NCBI GenBank assembly: GCA_946623145.1
Contig: CAMOQT010000003.1
Span: 1 to 42,630, forward strand
DNA from: an uncultured Azospirillum sp.
GTDB taxonomy: Bacteria; Pseudomonadota; Alphaproteobacteria; RF32; CAG-239
DNA length: 42,630 nucleotides
Reading direction: 5' to 3'
In this document: positions 18,465 to 29,176 of the stretch, one piece after another
Position numbering within the stretch: the first letter of the stretch is position 1
Layout of the letters: every line of letters begins with the position of its first letter
Notes under the pieces: model-generated
Told to the model about the DNA's origin: nothing
Databases searched by the model: none
Seen by the model: only the letters and a program-made list of their open reading frames with translations
Program-made: the position numbers and the translations under genes

Positions 18465-19679
18465 TTAGAAAAACTTTTGAGCCTTACGAACAGCACCAAC
18501 TAAGGCATCAATATCTTCTTTGGTGTTGTATAATCCTAATGATGCTCTTGCTAAAGATTCATATCCCATACGATTAACAATCGGTTGTGCACAATGATGT
18601 CCGGTCCGAACCGCTACCCCTTCTTTATCTAAAATAAAGGCTAAATCCTGAGGATGCATTCCATCAACATTAAAAGAAAAAACCCCGCCTTTATCTTTGG
18701 CTTGTCCGACAACTTTCAAGCCATTGATTGTACTTAATTGTTCCGTTGTATATTGGGTTAATTCTTGTTCGTGTGCTGTAATATTTTGCATTCCCAACGT
18801 CATCATATAATTGACGGCCTCGCCCAAACCAATGGCCTGCATAATTGCCGGTGTTCCCGCTTCAAAACGAAACGGCGGTTCATTAAAGGTTGTCTTTTCA
18901 TAAGTGACGGTATCGACCATATCTCCGCCATATTGATACGGCGGCATAGAATTGAGAATATCATATTTTCCATAAAGTACACCGATACCGCTCGGACCAT
19001 AAGTTTTATGCCCCGAAAAGACAAGAAAATCACAATCTAAATCTTGGACATCAATCTTTTGATGAACGGCATATTGGCAGGCATCAATAAGGACTTTCGC
19101 CCCTACGGTATGTGCTTGACGTGTTATCTCTTTTATCGGAAAAATTGTCCCTAGTACATTAGACATTCCAGTCACAGCGACTAACTTTGTTTTATCTGAC
19201 AGTAGTTTCTGGTATTCTTCTTCCAGATATTCCCCTTTATCATTAACCTTAAATATTTTTAATTTAATTCCTAATTCATCACGCAACGCTTGCCATGGCA
19301 CTAAATTGGCATGATGTTCGGCCTCTGAAATTAAGACTTCATCACCGGCTTTAAGGTACTTTCTTCCCCATGTTGCCGCGACCAAGTTAATTCCCTCTGT
19401 TGCATTGCGAACAAAAACAATCTCTTTATCACTCTTAGTATTCAAAAATTCGTGGATTTTACTGCGTGCTTCTTCGTAAGCAATGGTTATCTGCTCTGAT
19501 AAATGATAAGATCCGCGATGCACATTTGCATACTCCTCAAGATACAAGCAGCGCATTTTTTCAATAACTTGTGCCGGTTTTTGTGCTGAAGCGGCAGAAT
19601 CGAGAAATGTATTCGGTTTACCATTAATTAAAACCGATAAAATAGGGAAATCTTGGCGAATTTTATAAACATCATACAT
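18465..19679 (-). CDS. sufS: Cysteine desulfurase SufS
   Basis: FLDSAASAQKPAQVIE, ISEAEHHANLVPWQ, LVFSGHKTYGPSGIGVLYGK (PLP Lys), RTGHHCAQPI (catalytic Cys). Confidence 0.96.
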   Translation of the reverse strand: MYDVYKIRQDFPILSVLINGKPNTFLDSAASAQKPAQVIEKMRCLYLEEYANVHRGSYHLSEQITIAYEEARSKIHEFLNTKSDKEIVFVRNATEGINLVAATWGRKYLKAGDEVLISEAEHHANLVPWQALRDELGIKLKIFKVNDKGEYLEEEYQKLLSDKTKLVAVTGMSNVLGTIFPIKEITRQAHTVGAKVLIDACQYAVHQKIDVQDLDCDFLVFSGHKTYGPSGIGVLYGKYDILNSMPPYQYGGDMVDTVTYEKTTFNEPPFRFEAGTPAIMQAIGLGEAVNYMMTLGMQNITAHEQELTQYTTEQLSTINGLKVVGQAKDKGGVFSFNVDGMHPQDLAFILDKEGVAVRTGHHCAQPIVNRMGYESLARASLGLYNTKEDIDALVGAVRKAQKFF

Positions 19680-19696
19680 GGTCGCTGACTTGTCCT

Positions 19697-20845
19697 TTAT
19701 CTCAAACTTTTAAACCATTCTCGAATTTTTTCATTTTCAATCATATTGATTACATCATTTAAATAAGCTTCTATCAAAATATTTTTAGCTTCTTCTTCTC
19801 CAATGCCGCGAGATCTCATATAAAATAACTGTTCTTTATCCAACTCTCCGCTGGCAGCCCCATGAGAACATTTAACATCATCCGCAAAAATTTCCAACTC
19901 TGGCTTAACATCTATTTCAGCCGTATCGCTTAACAAAATGGCTTTATGCAATTGCGTTCCCGAAGTATGAACCGCATTCGGAGCAATGTGAATTCGCCCT
20001 TGAAAAACACCTTTTGCCGTTCCGCCGATAACACCTTTCACAATCTGAGAAGATTTCGTTTGCGGCTGATAATGATAAATATTTGTCGTGGTATCAAGCG
20101 TTGCCCAACCGTTCATCATATATGCGGCATTAACAACAGCTTCCGCTTTTTCTCCGTTAAGAGAAACTTCCGTTTCATTGCGGGCGATATTGGCGCCTTT
20201 TTGCAAACAAAAGCTATCATATTTTCCACCTTCGGCAATATTTACTTTATGCAAAGCAATATGATTGGCTTTAAATGCTTCGTTTTGGTATTTATAGTGA
20301 TCTAAATGGGCATAAGATTGAATTTCTATCTCATTGACAATGTTGGCCAAGTAGCAAGACTTTACATTTCCATCATAAGTGAATTGTTCTATAATCTCAG
20401 CTTTAGAATTTGACTTACAAATGATCCGATTGCGGAAATGGTAAAAATAATTTTTATCTTCAGGCATCATAAAATAATTTAAAACTAATGGTTGATTAAG
20501 CGTTCCTGAAATTTCAATTTGTAATCCTTGGGTTAAATAAGCCGCATTCATCTTAGCAAACGGATAATTTGACAAGGCTTCTGCAGATGATATTATTTGA
20601 AAAGTTACACCTTCAATATGAGGAAGTTCGGAAACAATTTTTCCATTACTGATATGTATAATATTAGCAGAAAAAGGAACATTTTCGCCTTTTTTACTTG
20701 TGGTTTCACAAAGCTGATAATCTGTTCCGAGCAAATCACGTAAGCGCGTATATTTCCAAGCTTCTGTTTTAGGTGTCGGCAAAATCACACCGGCTTTTGC
20801 AGCCAGTTCTGAATAAGAATATATTTCGCCGGACATCAAAGTCAT
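19697..20845 (-). CDS. sufD: Fe-S cluster assembly protein SufD
   Basis: GTAKGVFQGRIHIAPNAVHTSGTQLHKAILLSDTAEIDVKPELEIFADDVKCSHGAASGELD. Confidence 0.95.
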   Translation of the reverse strand: MTLMSGEIYSYSELAAKAGVILPTPKTEAWKYTRLRDLLGTDYQLCETTSKKGENVPFSANIIHISNGKIVSELPHIEGVTFQIISSAEALSNYPFAKMNAAYLTQGLQIEISGTLNQPLVLNYFMMPEDKNYFYHFRNRIICKSNSKAEIIEQFTYDGNVKSCYLANIVNEIEIQSYAHLDHYKYQNEAFKANHIALHKVNIAEGGKYDSFCLQKGANIARNETEVSLNGEKAEAVVNAAYMMNGWATLDTTTNIYHYQPQTKSSQIVKGVIGGTAKGVFQGRIHIAPNAVHTSGTQLHKAILLSDTAEIDVKPELEIFADDVKCSHGAASGELDKEQLFYMRSRGIGEEEAKNILIEAYLNDVINMIENEKIREWFKSLR

Positions 20846-20846
20846 A

Positions 20847-21605
20847 CTATTTAACCTTTACATACTCGGCATAACCGTTTTGTTCTAATTCTACCGCCAA
20901 ATTTTTATTACCGGTTTTAACAATATGACCGTCAGCAAAAATATGAACAAAATCAGGTTCTACATAATTTAATAATCTCTGGAAGTGTGTAATGATCAGC
21001 ATCGAGCGTTTGCCGTCTCGCAAGCTGTTCACACTGCCAGCAACAACTTTCATGGCATCAATATCAAGACCTGAATCTGCCTCATCTAAAATAGCAAAAT
21101 CAGGCTTCAAGACTACCATTTCCAGGGCTTCCATACGTTTTTTCTCCCCCCCAGAGAAGCCAACATTAATCGGACGTTTCAACATTTCATTATCTAGACC
21201 GAGTTTACGTCCTTCTTCTCTGACCAATTTTAAAAATTCCATCGTATCCAATTCCGGTAAATTTTTATATTTACGAACAGCATTAACAGAATGTTTCAAA
21301 AAAGTGGTCGATGGGACACCCGGAATTTCAACAGGATACTGCATAACTAAAAAAATACCTTCGCGAGCTCGATCTTCTGTACTCATAGAGAGTAAATCTT
21401 TCCCCTTAAAGCGTACTGTTCCTGAAGTTACCGTATATCCTGGTTTTCCGCATAGAACGTAGGAAAGTGTTGATTTTCCCGCACCGTTAGGTCCCATAAT
21501 CGCATGGATTTCACCCTCATTTATCGTCAGGTTAAAATCTTTGATAATTTGTTTGCCGGAAACTTCGGCGCATAAGTCTTCAATTTCCAATAACGGTGCG
21601 TTCAT
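20847..21605 (-). CDS. sufC: Fe-S cluster assembly ATPase SufC
   Basis: Walker A GPNGAGKSTLS, NVGFSGGEKKRMEALEM, Walker B AILDEADSGLDIDAM. Confidence 0.97.
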   Translation of the reverse strand: MNAPLLEIEDLCAEVSGKQIIKDFNLTINEGEIHAIMGPNGAGKSTLSYVLCGKPGYTVTSGTVRFKGKDLLSMSTEDRAREGIFLVMQYPVEIPGVPSTTFLKHSVNAVRKYKNLPELDTMEFLKLVREEGRKLGLDNEMLKRPINVGFSGGEKKRMEALEMVVLKPDFAILDEADSGLDIDAMKVVAGSVNSLRDGKRSMLIITHFQRLLNYVEPDFVHIFADGHIVKTGNKNLAVELEQNGYAEYVKVK

Positions 21606-21620
21606 TTTCTCTTTCCTTTT

Positions 21621-21791
21621 TTACTCAGCTGCTTGAGTTCCCAAATACTCAGATTTCAAATCTGTAAGTATTTTTTGTGCTTTAGAAAGAGGCTGAGTAT
21701 CTTTCTTTCTAATATTTTTCAGAATTTCTTTAGCTGAAACAGCCATAATTGTTAATACTTTTACAATTTCTTTGTCTTGTTTTTTTATCAT
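21621..21791 (-). CDS. 56-aa small protein encoded between sufB and sufC
   Basis: MIKKQDKEIVKVLTIMAVSAKEILKNIRKKDTQPLSKAQKILTDLKSEYLGTQAAE*; purine-rich RBS-like aaaaaggg upstream; fills the sufB-sufC gap; below the ORF-track cutoff. Confidence 0.65.
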   Translation of the reverse strand: MIKKQDKEIVKVLTIMAVSAKEILKNIRKKDTQPLSKAQKILTDLKSEYLGTQAAE

Positions 21792-21824
21792 TTTTTTCCC
21801 TTTTTCATTTCTTGATTATGTTTT

Positions 21825-23268
21825 TTATCCAACACTACCTTCTAAACTGATGTTTATCAATTTAGCAGCTTCTATTGCAAATTCCATCGGCAGATGCTGC
21901 ATGACTTCTTTGCAAAAACCATTTACTATCAAACTAACGGCCTCTTCTTCACTGATACCGCGTTGTTGACAATAAAATAATTGTTCATCGCTGATTTTTG
22001 AGGTCGTTGCCTCATGTTCCAAAACAGCGCTGCGATTACGATTTTCCACATAAGGAACCGTATGCGAACCGCAGGTTTTGCCAATCAGCAAACTATCGCA
22101 TTGTGAATAATTACGAGCATTATCCGCCTGCGGAGTGACTTTAACCAAACCACGATAGGTCTGATTTGAGAAACCGGCAGAAATTCCTTTCGAGATAATT
22201 TTTGAGGTGGTATTTTTGCCGATATGAATCATTTTCGTTCCGGTATCAGCTTGCTGGCGATTATTTGTAATTGCCACAGAATAGAATTCACCAACCGAAT
22301 TATCCCCCTGTAATACGCAGGAAGGGTATTTCCATGTAACGGCAGATCCTGTTTCTACTTGTGTCCATGAAATTTTAGAATTAACACCGCGACAAGCCGC
22401 ACGTTTGGTCACAAAATTATAGACACCGCCTTTTCCTTCCTTATCTCCCGGATACCAGTTTTGAACTGTCGAATATTTCACTTCGGCATTATTCATCACT
22501 ACAATTTCAACAATAGCCGCATGAAGTTGATTTTCATCACGCTGAGGGGCTGTGCATCCTTCAAGATAAGAGACATAGCTGTCATCTTCGGCGACAATTA
22601 ATGTACGCTCAAATTGCCCAGTATTTTTAGCGTTAATTCTGAAATAAGTCGATAATTCCATCGGGCTTTTAACCCCTTTAGGAATATATACAAACGAACC
22701 ATCTGTAAACACGGCTGAATTCAGACATGCAAAAAAATTATCCGTATAAGGAACAACTGATCCTAAATATTTCTTAACCAAATCCGGATGATTTTTAATA
22801 GCTTCTGAAATTGAGCAAAAAATAATCCCTTTTTCAGCTAATTTAGCACGATACGTTGTTGCAACCGAAACGCTGTCAAAAACGGCATCCACCGCAACAA
22901 CACCAGCCAAAGCTTCCTGTTCTTTAAGAGGAATTCCCAGCTTATTATAGGTTTCGAGCAAATTTTTATCGACTTCATTCAAGCTTTTCGGCGCTTGTTT
23001 TTGCTTTGGGGCCGAATAATAATGCAATGCTTGGTAATCTATTTTATCATAGGTGAGTTTTGCCCAATTCGGTTCTGTCATGGTCTGCCAAAATTCAAAA
23101 GCTTTTAACCGCCATTCTAACAACCATTCGGGCTCCTCTTTTTTACGAGAAATCAAACGAATAATATCTTCATTTAGACCAATAGGAGCCGTATCGGCTT
23201 CAATGTCCGTTACAAAGCCGTATTTATACTTATCTCCGCTTTCGTCTATGATTTCCGGTTGTGTCATA
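21825..23268 (-). CDS. sufB: Fe-S cluster assembly scaffold SufB
   Basis: [51 protein letters not shown]-type tail ([28 protein letters not shown]). Start MTQPEIID chosen over the 501-aa ORF start because of its RBS (aaaaGGGattttATG). Confidence 0.95.
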
Positions 23269-23411
23269 AAATCCCTTTTATTTTTCTTAAGAATCGAGCT
23301 TAACTTAGCTTTATTTATCATAAATTGCAATGCTTAATTAAAATTTAAATTATAAGCTTTACAATTTAGAACCGATAGAGAACATTTGATATTGAATTTT
23401 AGAGGCTGCTG

Positions 23412-24305
23412 TTGAAAAAATTCGCCATTATTTTGGTTTTGTTGTTTTTATGTTCCGGTTGTTCCTTACAATCCGGAAAATTGCAGCTTTTGCCTTTTAA
23501 TACTTGGTGGGGAAATACTCCTGATACAATTACTGTCCAAAGAGGTGATACCCTTTATAATCTTTCCCGACGCTATAATATTCCTATTCGAGATATTATT
23601 GAAACCAACCATTTAACCCCGCCTTATACCTTATATGTCGGGCGAGTTTTACGTATGCCTACTGCTCGTTACCATACTGTGGTTATGGGCGATACTTTAT
23701 ATAGCATTTCCAGAAAATATAATGTTGATGTGACGACACTCAGTCGGCTGAATAATTTGCGAGAACCCTACACTTTGAGTATCGGTCAAAAATTAGCTTT
23801 ACCTGGAACCGTTAGCGCTTCAACTTATACATCCTCCAGCGAATCGTCAGCCAAAGTTTCTACAAAATCTGTTACCAAAACGACAACGATTGCATCATCT
23901 CAAACAACAAAACAACCTTCTTCCATCCGTAAAACAAAATTTGCTTGGCCTGTTCGCGGAACAATCATTTCGCGCTTTGGAACAATCGGCAAAGGCCGCT
24001 CTAATGATGGTATAAACATCAAAGCTCCTCTTGGAACAACCGTTAAAGCCGCCGATGCAGGTAAAGTTGTTTATGCAGGCAATGAGCTTAAAGGTTTTGG
24101 TAATTTGATACTTATTCAACATAATGACGGCTGGATTACAGCTTATGCGCATAACAATAAATTTTTAGCTAAAAAAGGACAATTTGTTCAAAAGGGGACG
24201 CCTATTGCTCAAGTCGGCAGCTCTGGCGGTGTAAATACTCCACAACTTCATTTTGAGGTTCGTGCCGGCAAAAAACCAATGAATCCTGTTCTTTATCTGC
24301 CTTAA
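23412..24305 (+). CDS. LysM / M23 peptidase lipoprotein (NlpD/DipM-like)
   Basis: Lipobox LFLCSGC, two LysM repeats (ITVQRGDTLYNLSRRYNI; HTVVMGDTLYSISRKYNV), M23 domain (NDGINIKAPLGTTVKAADAGKVVYAG...HFEVRAGKKPMNPVLYL). Confidence 0.93.
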   Translation: MKKFAIILVLLFLCSGCSLQSGKLQLLPFNTWWGNTPDTITVQRGDTLYNLSRRYNIPIRDIIETNHLTPPYTLYVGRVLRMPTARYHTVVMGDTLYSISRKYNVDVTTLSRLNNLREPYTLSIGQKLALPGTVSASTYTSSSESSAKVSTKSVTKTTTIASSQTTKQPSSIRKTKFAWPVRGTIISRFGTIGKGRSNDGINIKAPLGTTVKAADAGKVVYAGNELKGFGNLILIQHNDGWITAYAHNNKFLAKKGQFVQKGTPIAQVGSSGGVNTPQLHFEVRAGKKPMNPVLYLP

Positions 24306-24414
24306 TTATTTCATTTTTTCTGCACAAACAGGTTAAAACTTGCTTTTTAATGCTTGTTATCCTTATATAATGTTGTATAGTATGGTGAATTTTAATTTGT
24401 AGGAGAAAAATGAA

Positions 24415-24723
24415 ATGGACACGACTTTATATCAGTTGTTAATCCTGTTCTTATTGTTTTATTTGTTTTTAATCCGTCCGGAAGCAAAAAAAGCAAAAAA
24501 GCATCAAGAAATGCTTAATTCATTGAAAAAAGGCGACAAAATCATTACACGTAGTGGTGTATACGGCGTTGTTTCTAAAGTTCAAAATGAAAATGATTTA
24601 TTAGTTGATATTGCCGAAGGCGTAACAATTGTTTTAAACAAAATGGGCGTGTTCAGTTTAGCTGACGAAGCTGGTGCTCCTTCAGCAAATAGTCAAACTA
24701 CGAAGAAAAACAAAGGAAAGTAA
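24415..24723 (+). CDS. yajC: Preprotein translocase subunit YajC
   Basis: FLLFYLFLIRPEAKKAKKHQEMLNSLKKGDKIITRSGVYGVV; next to secDF. Confidence 0.95.
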   Translation: MDTTLYQLLILFLLFYLFLIRPEAKKAKKHQEMLNSLKKGDKIITRSGVYGVVSKVQNENDLLVDIAEGVTIVLNKMGVFSLADEAGAPSANSQTTKKNKGK

Positions 24724-26266
24724 TATGTATAAATTGTCAACATCTCGAGTCTTCTTGATTTTAGCAATTTGTGCGGTCGGTATTTTCTTTGCCGTTCCGA
24801 ATATGCTGAAGGATAAAGACTCTTTGCCTAAGTGGTGGCAGCCAGTCAATCTTGGTCTTGATTTACAAGGCGGTTCCAATCTATTATTGCAAGTCAAAAT
24901 GGATGACGTTTTGAAAGAAAGAATGTCTACAATAGAGGATTCCGTTCGTCAAGTTTTGCGCGATAATCGTATCCGCTATAAAAATTTACAGGCTAACAGT
25001 GATGGTGTTACCGTAGAAATTGAGAACGCCGGCTCTCGTGCGACAGCCATTTCTAAGTTTTCAAAAATTGACGATGGTTTGGAAATTGTCGAAGATGGAA
25101 ATAATGTTATCACCATTAAATACAGCGACTTTGCTATTAATCAATTAAAAGCCAAAGTTGTTGATCAATCTATTGAAATTGTTCGTCGTCGTATTGATGA
25201 ACTCGGCACAAAAGAGCCTGTTATTCAAGGACAAGGCAGAGACAGAATCGTTGTTCAACTTCCGGGATTGCAAAATCCTGAAGCTGTTAAAGTTTTACTT
25301 GGTAAAACCGCTAAAATGTCTTTCCATATGGTTGATAGTCGCTCAACTGCTGCTGATGCCCGTCGCGGTATGTTAAGCTCGAGTTCCCGTTTAGTCAGCG
25401 GTGATGGTGGTACCTACGTTATCAGCCGTAAACCTGTTGTGGGGGGCGAAAATTTGATTGATGCTCAAGTCGCTTATCAAGATGGATCTCCTGTTGTCAG
25501 TTTCAAATTTAATACAATCGGCGGTAAAAAATTTGGTGAAGCAACTAAAAATAACGTTGGCGAAAGATTAGCCATTGTTTTGGATAATGAAGTTATTTCA
25601 GCTCCGACTATTCAAAGTGCTATTTTGGGTGGCAGCGGTGTCATTACAGGAAACTTTGATGTTAAGTCAGCTAACGATTTGGCTTTACTTTTACGTTCCG
25701 GTGCTCTTCCAGCACCTTTGGAAGTTATTGAGGAACGTACAGTTGGTGCCGGCCTTGGTGCTGATTCTATTAAAGCCGGTGTTTTTGCTTCAATTATCGG
25801 TTTAATCTGCGTTGTTTTATTTATGTTAGCGGCTTATGGTTTATTTGGTTTATTTACAACCATTACCGTTTTCATAAACCTATTCTTAATGCTTGGTGTA
25901 TTGAGTATTATGGGTGCAACTTTAACATTACCTGGTATTGCCGGTGTTATTCTGACAATCGGTATGGCTGTTGATGCTAACGTTTTAATTTTCGAACGTA
26001 TGCGTGAAGAAGTTAAAAATGGTCGTTCAACACGTGATGCCGCTGATGCTGGATTTACAGAAGCATGGCGTACGATTTTGGACTCTAACCTGACAACTTT
26101 AGTTGCTGGCTTTGTTCTGTTTTATTTCGGAACCGGTCCGGTCAGAGGGTTTGCCGTTACTTTAACCGTTGGTGTTTTAACATCTATGTTCACTTCTGTA
26201 ACGGTTTCTCGTTTAATTATTACCTACTGGCTAAATCGTTTTAAGCCTAAAAAACTCCCGATTTAA
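24724..26266 (+). CDS. secD: Protein translocase subunit SecD
   Basis: LGLDLQGGSNLLLQV, LPGLQNPEAVKVLLGKTAKMSFH, GMAVDANVLIFERMREE. Start ATG at 24724 (MYKLSTSRVF) preferred over the ORF-track start inside yajC. Confidence 0.97.
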
Positions 26267-26287
26267 TGAAGATAAGGAAATTAAAAA

Positions 26288-27223
26288 ATGAAAATATTTA
26301 ATTGGGTTACAAAAGATACAAACTTTAATTTTATGAAAGCTGCCAAACCGACTTTCATTGTTTCTACATTGTTGGTTATATTGTCTTTTGTCAGCTTTGC
26401 CGTTAAGGGTTTTAATTACGGCATTGACTTTTCAGGCGGTATTTTGATTGAAATTGAAAGCCCGGAAGCTATTGATGCTGAGTCTTTGAGAAAACAACTG
26501 ACAGAAGTTAAGCTTGATGACTTAAATATTCAATCTATCGGCGACAGCGGACAAGAATTTATGATTCGCGCTCAAGCCGAAAGTTTGGATGAAAAAGCAC
26601 AAATGGCTGCCGTTAGTGAAATTAAAAATGTTCTCGGAAGCGATTACGAATATAAACGTGTCGAACTCGTTGGGCCGCAAGTCGGTAGTGAGTTAAAACG
26701 TGCAGGATTACTTGCTTCTGTCGGCGCTATTTTAGCAATTTCCTTATATATCTGGATTCGTTTTGAATGGCAATTTGCTTTAGGTGCGATGATTGGTTTG
26801 TTCCATGACTTGATTATCACTGCCGGTTTATTGTCTTTCTTTCATTTGGATTTCAGCTTAACAACGGTTGCAGCTCTCTTAACTTTAGCCGGTTATTCCG
26901 TCAACGATACTGTTGTAACTTATGACCGTATCAGAGAGAATTTGCAGAAGTTCAGAAGAATGCCGCAGACAGATTTGTTAAATAAAAGTATTAACGATAT
27001 TTTGTCTCGTACAATCTTGACAGGCTTAACAACTTTGTTGGCGGCAGGAGCTTTGTTCATTTGGGGTGGAGATGCTTTAAGAAGTTTCTCTTTCACCATC
27101 GTTTGGGGTATCCTGATTGGAACATATTCTTCTATTTATGTTTGCGGAACATTCTTAAATCTGTTTGACTTAAGAGCCGCTCAAGATGATAAAAACATTA
27201 ATCCGTTTGGCAATGTTGATTAA
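26288..27223 (+). CDS. secF: Protein translocase subunit SecF
   Basis: GIDFSGGILIEI, VGPQVGSELKRAGLLAS, GYSVNDTVVTYDRIREN, RTILTGLTTLLAAGALFIWGGDALRSFSF. Confidence 0.97.
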   Translation: MKIFNWVTKDTNFNFMKAAKPTFIVSTLLVILSFVSFAVKGFNYGIDFSGGILIEIESPEAIDAESLRKQLTEVKLDDLNIQSIGDSGQEFMIRAQAESLDEKAQMAAVSEIKNVLGSDYEYKRVELVGPQVGSELKRAGLLASVGAILAISLYIWIRFEWQFALGAMIGLFHDLIITAGLLSFFHLDFSLTTVAALLTLAGYSVNDTVVTYDRIRENLQKFRRMPQTDLLNKSINDILSRTILTGLTTLLAAGALFIWGGDALRSFSFTIVWGILIGTYSSIYVCGTFLNLFDLRAAQDDKNINPFGNVD

Positions 27224-27250
27224 AAAAAGGGAGGTTAACCTCCCTTTTTT
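27222..27250. terminator. Bidirectional terminator between secF and mutT
   Basis: AAAAAAAGGGAGG-ttaa-CCTCCCTTTTTT perfect hairpin with A/T tracts on both sides. Confidence 0.85.
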
Positions 27251-27256
27251 ATTTTT

Positions 27257-27658
27257 TTAAGCCACTTCTTTATTTTTCTTTAAAGCTGCTAAAATCGGTC
27301 TATCTGCCGGAGGAAATTCGTAATCATCCATTTCAGACAGACTGACCCAGCGGGCTTGTTCATGATCAGGATGAAATGAGATATCATCACTTTTACTTTC
27401 AGCCCAATAGGCATTCAGAACTATTGTCCCAAAATCATAATCAAAGCTCGATTGCATAAAAAATTCACCTACAGTCACGGGCAGATTAAACTCTTCCATA
27501 AGTTCTCTTTTCAGGCATTGCGGCAAGGTTTCACCTTCCTCAAGCTTTCCCCCCGGAAATTCCCATAAATACTCTAAGCTTTTACCTTTTTTGCGTTGAG
27601 CAATAAGTATCTTGTTTTGATATTTAATAATACCGGCTGCAACTTGTTTAACAGACAT
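27257..27658 (-). CDS. mutT: NUDIX hydrolase, MutT-like (8-oxo-dGTP diphosphatase)
   Basis: Nudix box GGKLEEGETLPQCLKRELMEEFN; NxGKxLExLWEFPGGK context. Confidence 0.88.
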   Translation of the reverse strand: MSVKQVAAGIIKYQNKILIAQRKKGKSLEYLWEFPGGKLEEGETLPQCLKRELMEEFNLPVTVGEFFMQSSFDYDFGTIVLNAYWAESKSDDISFHPDHEQARWVSLSEMDDYEFPPADRPILAALKKNKEVA

Positions 27659-27769
27659 TTTTTTCCTTCTTATCTAATTATATTATATATACACATACCT
27701 CAGCTTCTCTTGTAATTCAAATAAAAATATGCTGATATAAAATAGCAAATTAATAAAGGAGATAAATTA

Positions 27770-28066
27770 ATGAATAAATATATTTTAGTTGCTGCTATTT
27801 TAGCTCTTTCTACCAATGCTTATGCTGCAGATGTTCTCACAACTTTAGATAAGGTTAATTCCAAAGTCGTTGCCACTCAGGGAGAAGTTGATGCAAGTAA
27901 GGCTAAATTACAAGCTAAGCAAGATGCTCTGAAAGAAAAAGTAGCAGGTGCTACAGATGCTAAGACATCAGAGACTTCTGAAAAAGCAGCTAAAATTCAA
28001 GAAAAAGTTAATACTATTAACACAAACTTGAACACATTGAAAAATAGTTTAACGGTTGCTGAATAA
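27770..28066 (+). CDS. Small secreted/periplasmic coiled-coil protein, unknown function
   Basis: Signal peptide MNKYILVAAILALSTNAYAA, Lys/Ala/Thr-rich helical mature part; RBS aaggag upstream and terminator downstream. Confidence 0.7.
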   Translation: MNKYILVAAILALSTNAYAADVLTTLDKVNSKVVATQGEVDASKAKLQAKQDALKEKVAGATDAKTSETSEKAAKIQEKVNTINTNLNTLKNSLTVAE

Positions 28067-28081
28067 ATTTCAGTGATTCAA

Positions 28082-28110
28082 AAAAATGAGATGCTTTGCA
28101 TCTCATTTTT
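28082..28110. terminator. Bidirectional terminator
   Basis: AAAAATGAGATGC-ttt-GCATCTCATTTTT hairpin. Confidence 0.8.
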
Positions 28111-28115
28111 TATTT

Positions 28116-29081
28116 TTAAAATTCTTGTTTTAAATTTCGATCAAACATGCTTCGAATCGCTGACTTTATATCTTGTTTTTCATAAATCGCTTTATACAAT
28201 GCTTGGCTAATCGGCATATCAATATGTTCTTTATCTGCAATTAACTTAACAGCTTTTAAAGTTGGTACACCTTCAGCCAATTTGCCAAATGCTTCACCTT
28301 TAGCAAATTGCTCTCCATACATACGATTGTGACTATGTTTAGAAAATAATGTTGCCTCATAATCTCCTAAATGGGCTAATCCGTAAGCAGTCTTTGGATT
28401 TCCACCAAAATGGGCTATAAAGCGACCAACTTCAACCGGTGCACGAGCCATCAAAGCTCCTTTTAAGCCGTACCATTCCAAACCATCTAAAATACCTGCG
28501 GCTAAGCCAATAACATTTTTTAATGCGGCTCCAATTTGATTTCCAATTAAATCTGCTCCGAAATAAAAACGAATTAACTCACTTTGCATCATATCTATAA
28601 CATGGCGCGTTGTTTCCGGCTCATCACTATCAATAACCGCGCAAGATGGTACTTTTTTCATATAATCTTGAACATGTCCAGGTCCAGCCAAAACTGCAAT
28701 ATGAACAGGTTGTGATACTTCTTCACGCATAATTTGATACATTGTTTTTGCAGTACTTTCTTCAAGCCCTTTCATAGCTAACAAAAAGGTTTTTCCGGCG
28801 ATATTATAGCCGTTTAACTGCTTACATAATGAACGAAAATGCTGACATCCGATAGAAATAATAATGAAATCATTTTGTAAAACATCTTCAATATTTTCAT
28901 GTAAAATCATATTATTTGTCATACACAAATAACTGTTTTTTCGAGTTTCTTTCAGTTCAATAAAATTCGGAGAGGTCGGAATATCGTACATATCGACGTT
29001 ATCAAACTTTGCACAATTAACGGAGTACCAGCCTAAAAATGTCCCCCAGCGCCCGCAACCGATTAATGAAGAATTTGTCAT
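28116..29081 (-). CDS. NAD(P)-dependent glycerol-3-phosphate dehydrogenase family protein (GpsA-like, divergent)
   Basis: IGCGRWGTFLG Rossmann motif, GAALKNVIGLAAGILDGL, AHLGDYEATLFSKHSHNRMYGE, EGVPTLKAVKLIA. Confidence 0.8.
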   Translation of the reverse strand: MTNSSLIGCGRWGTFLGWYSVNCAKFDNVDMYDIPTSPNFIELKETRKNSYLCMTNNMILHENIEDVLQNDFIIISIGCQHFRSLCKQLNGYNIAGKTFLLAMKGLEESTAKTMYQIMREEVSQPVHIAVLAGPGHVQDYMKKVPSCAVIDSDEPETTRHVIDMMQSELIRFYFGADLIGNQIGAALKNVIGLAAGILDGLEWYGLKGALMARAPVEVGRFIAHFGGNPKTAYGLAHLGDYEATLFSKHSHNRMYGEQFAKGEAFGKLAEGVPTLKAVKLIADKEHIDMPISQALYKAIYEKQDIKSAIRSMFDRNLKQEF

Positions 29082-29176
29082 AATTATTCCTTTATCAGAT
29101 TATTACTTAATATCCTATACCTAGCGCAAATTTGAAAGATTTGCAACATGATACGGCAATAACTCACAAGAGGTTG

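Noticed and set aside
18284-18499. 71-aa minus ORF between sufS and the DMT gene
   Set aside because: Alternate frame of the sufS end and DMT start; the two true frames explain the sequence.
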